DNA from: Patescibacteria group bacterium
Lineage (GTDB): Bacteria; Patescibacteriota; Minisyncoccia; Phycocordibacterales; UBA2100
Assembly (NCBI GenBank): GCA_015489565.1
Contig: WFZM01000012.1
Span: 1 to 24,608 of the forward strand
Reading direction: 5' to 3'
DNA: 24,608 nucleotides
Shown here: positions 23,694 through 24,608 of the stretch, piece after piece
Numbering within the stretch: the stretch's first letter is position 1
How the letters are laid out: every line of letters begins with the position of its first letter
The notes under the pieces: generated by a model
What the model saw: the letters and a program-made list of their open reading frames with translations, nothing else
What the model was told of the DNA's origin: nothing
Database searches by the model: none
Position numbers and translations under genes: made by a program

Positions 23694-23900
23694 ATGACAG
23701 ATTGGAAGCAACAAAAGGAAGAAGTAGCATTTTATATGCAAATGCTTTTTGAAGCTTATAAAGATGGTGATGAAAATGCGTACGAAGAGTTGTTAAATGT
23801 GAATCGTATTTATGCTTCTTATTTCGATAATTCAAACTCTGACCCCGTATGCTTTCTGAGAAAAAATCAAAAGAGACATTATATAAGCAAAAAGAAATAA
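23694..23900 (+). CDS. Small unknown protein between cas1 and cas2
   Basis: A 68-residue ORF from ATG 23694, 19 nt after cas1, whose stop codon overlaps the Shine-Dalgarno of cas2. The first half is acidic and helical (EEVAFYMQMLFEAYKDGDEN), the end basic (LRKNQKRHYISKKK). I recognise no family. Its tight fit between two adaptation genes on the same strand argues that it is translated and belongs to the operon. It might also be a spacer without function. Confidence 0.5.
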   Translation: MTDWKQQKEEVAFYMQMLFEAYKDGDENAYEELLNVNRIYASYFDNSNSDPVCFLRKNQKRHYISKKK

Positions 23901-23911
23901 GGAGCAAGCTT

Positions 23912-24193
23912 ATGCTTTTGGTATCTTACGACATAAGTAGTGACAAAACTCGAACACAATTTTCAAAATTTCTAGAGAAGTATGGCAGGCGTTTGCAATA
24001 CTCTGTCTTTGAATTGCGGAGTAGTCAGCGTGTTTTGGATAATATTCTTGTGGAGATAGAGAATAAGTACAAGCCAAAATTTGCAAATACCGACAGTATT
24101 GTTATAATACCGATAACACCTGCAGACAAGAAAAAGATAATCCGCTACGGTTATGCAAAGCATGATGAGTCTGATGTGTTGGTGTTTGGGTAG
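23912..24193 (+). CDS. cas2: Cas2
   Basis: Cas2 is the dimeric core on which two Cas1 dimers assemble to capture prespacers. From ATG 23912 the product is 93 residues, the normal size, beginning MLLVSYDIS with the conserved Asp at position 7, followed by KYGRRLQYSVFEL, the classic Cas2 beta2 motif, and an SIVIIPITPADK strand near residue 68. The longer frame from 23849 would overlap the small ORF and lacks a ribosome site, while ATG 23912 has AAGGAG (about 23899) at good distance. It is the last cas gene, followed by the leader. Confidence 0.95.
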   Translation: MLLVSYDISSDKTRTQFSKFLEKYGRRLQYSVFELRSSQRVLDNILVEIENKYKPKFANTDSIVIIPITPADKKKIIRYGYAKHDESDVLVFG

Positions 24194-24507
24194 TTCATTG
24201 ACAATCTTCTGTTGTGTTTTTACACAACGGTGGAAGTTTAGTATGTAGTTTGGAGTTAGAATTGGTTTGCGGACATGCGTTGCAAGGTTTTAAGTGCATT
24301 TGCCACCTTGCGCCTGCAAGCTTTGATGTCTTTGTGTTGTGGCGGGTTCGCAAGTTTTGGCTTGTTTGCATACCCGCCAAGCACAAAAACCCAAAAAGCC
24401 TAGCCTTATTTTTTCTTATGTTTGAAAAAGTCTTTAAAATCAAGATTTTATTTTCGTGGAGTTTTGTGAGCAACTTGCAAAACGCCTTTATTTACAGTGT
24501 TTCCGCT
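24194..24507 (+). other. CRISPR leader, structured
   Basis: No convincing gene: the 99-codon frame here has an unstructured, cysteine- and phenylalanine-rich translation. The region holds several inverted repeats: CTGTTGTGT/ACACAACGG around TTTT (24209-24230), GCAAGGT/ACCTTGC (24282-24288 and 24305-24311), CTTGC/GCAAG (24307-24320), GGCGGGT/ACCCGCC (24341-24347 and 24372-24378) and GTTTTG/CAAAAC (24461-24466 and 24478-24483). An array promoter must lie here, but only a weak pair, TTGTGA 24464 and TTTATT 24487, can be proposed. Confidence 0.65.
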
Positions 24508-24608
24508 GTCTAAACCACATATAAAATTTCTACTGTTGTAGATGAAAAGTCTTAAACTCTTAAACCTTTAAAGTCTAAACCACATATAAAATTTCTACTG
24601 TTGTAGAT
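24508..24608 (+). CRISPR. CRISPR array, type V-A repeat (truncated by window end)
   Basis: Two identical 36-nt repeats (24508-24543 and 24573-24608) begin GTCTAAACCACATATAAA and end AATTTCTACTGTTGTAGAT. The 19-nt end forms the TCTAC/GTAGA hairpin and equals the processed Cas12a crRNA handle known from Francisella. They enclose one 29-nt spacer (24544-24572), a size usual for Cas12a. The second repeat ends exactly at the window edge, so the array surely continues. Orientation (leader, repeat, spacer) matches transcription in the same direction as the cas genes. Confidence 0.96.

Noticed and set aside
24214..24513. 99-codon plus-strand ORF in the CRISPR leader
   Set aside because: It runs into the first repeat, has an unlikely Cys/Phe-rich composition and no homology I recognise; the region is better read as leader.

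Overview
The window looks like a chromosomal segment from a small-genome bacterium, most likely of the Candidate Phyla Radiation (Patescibacteria, Parcubacteria-like). This is an inference from the mix of compact housekeeping genes, short intergenic spaces, moderately AT-rich DNA, standard stop-codon use (TGA is read as stop, for example at the end of miaA) and a type V CRISPR locus of a kind often reported from such genomes. No rRNA or marker phylogeny is available here to confirm it.

Left part (1-12.4 kb): groES-groEL, ribosomal protein bL25, a secreted coiled-coil lytic transglycosylase followed by miaA, tRNA-Trp(CCA), an MFS transporter with a YqeY protein, a P2-type cation ATPase, rmuC and two small unknown genes. 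Most first genes of transcription units carry a TATAAT-like -10 box ending 6 or 7 nt before the ATG, which predicts leaderless mRNAs. Transcription units are separated by near-perfect GC-rich hairpins with small loops. One perfect 45-nt palindrome sits in frame inside miaA. recG (minus strand, 12.4-14.5 kb) bounds this part.

Right part (14.6 kb to the end): a type V CRISPR-Cas locus, all on the plus strand. The order is a Cas12a gene split by a -1 frameshift, a second intact type V effector of 1,075 residues resembling Cas12a2/Cms1 proteins, cas4 (without a single cysteine), cas1, an unknown 68-codon ORF, cas2, a structured leader of about 310 bp, and the start of a CRISPR array. The array has two 36-nt repeats and one 29-nt spacer, and is cut by the window end. 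The repeat ends in the classical Cas12a crRNA hairpin (AATTTCTACTGTTGTAGAT), so both effectors could draw on one crRNA pool: Cas12a for DNA targeting and crRNA processing, and the Cas12a2-like protein possibly for RNA-triggered abortive defence. cas4-cas1-cas2 supply spacer acquisition.

The most unusual features are the tandem effectors with a broken Cas12a, a 5' leader of cas12a with two interlaced long inverted repeats plus a third possible pairing onto the start codon, a promoter/inverted-repeat switch in front of cas4, the cysteine-free Cas4, the retained zinc-ribbon cysteines in Cas12a, and the leaderless promoter architecture.
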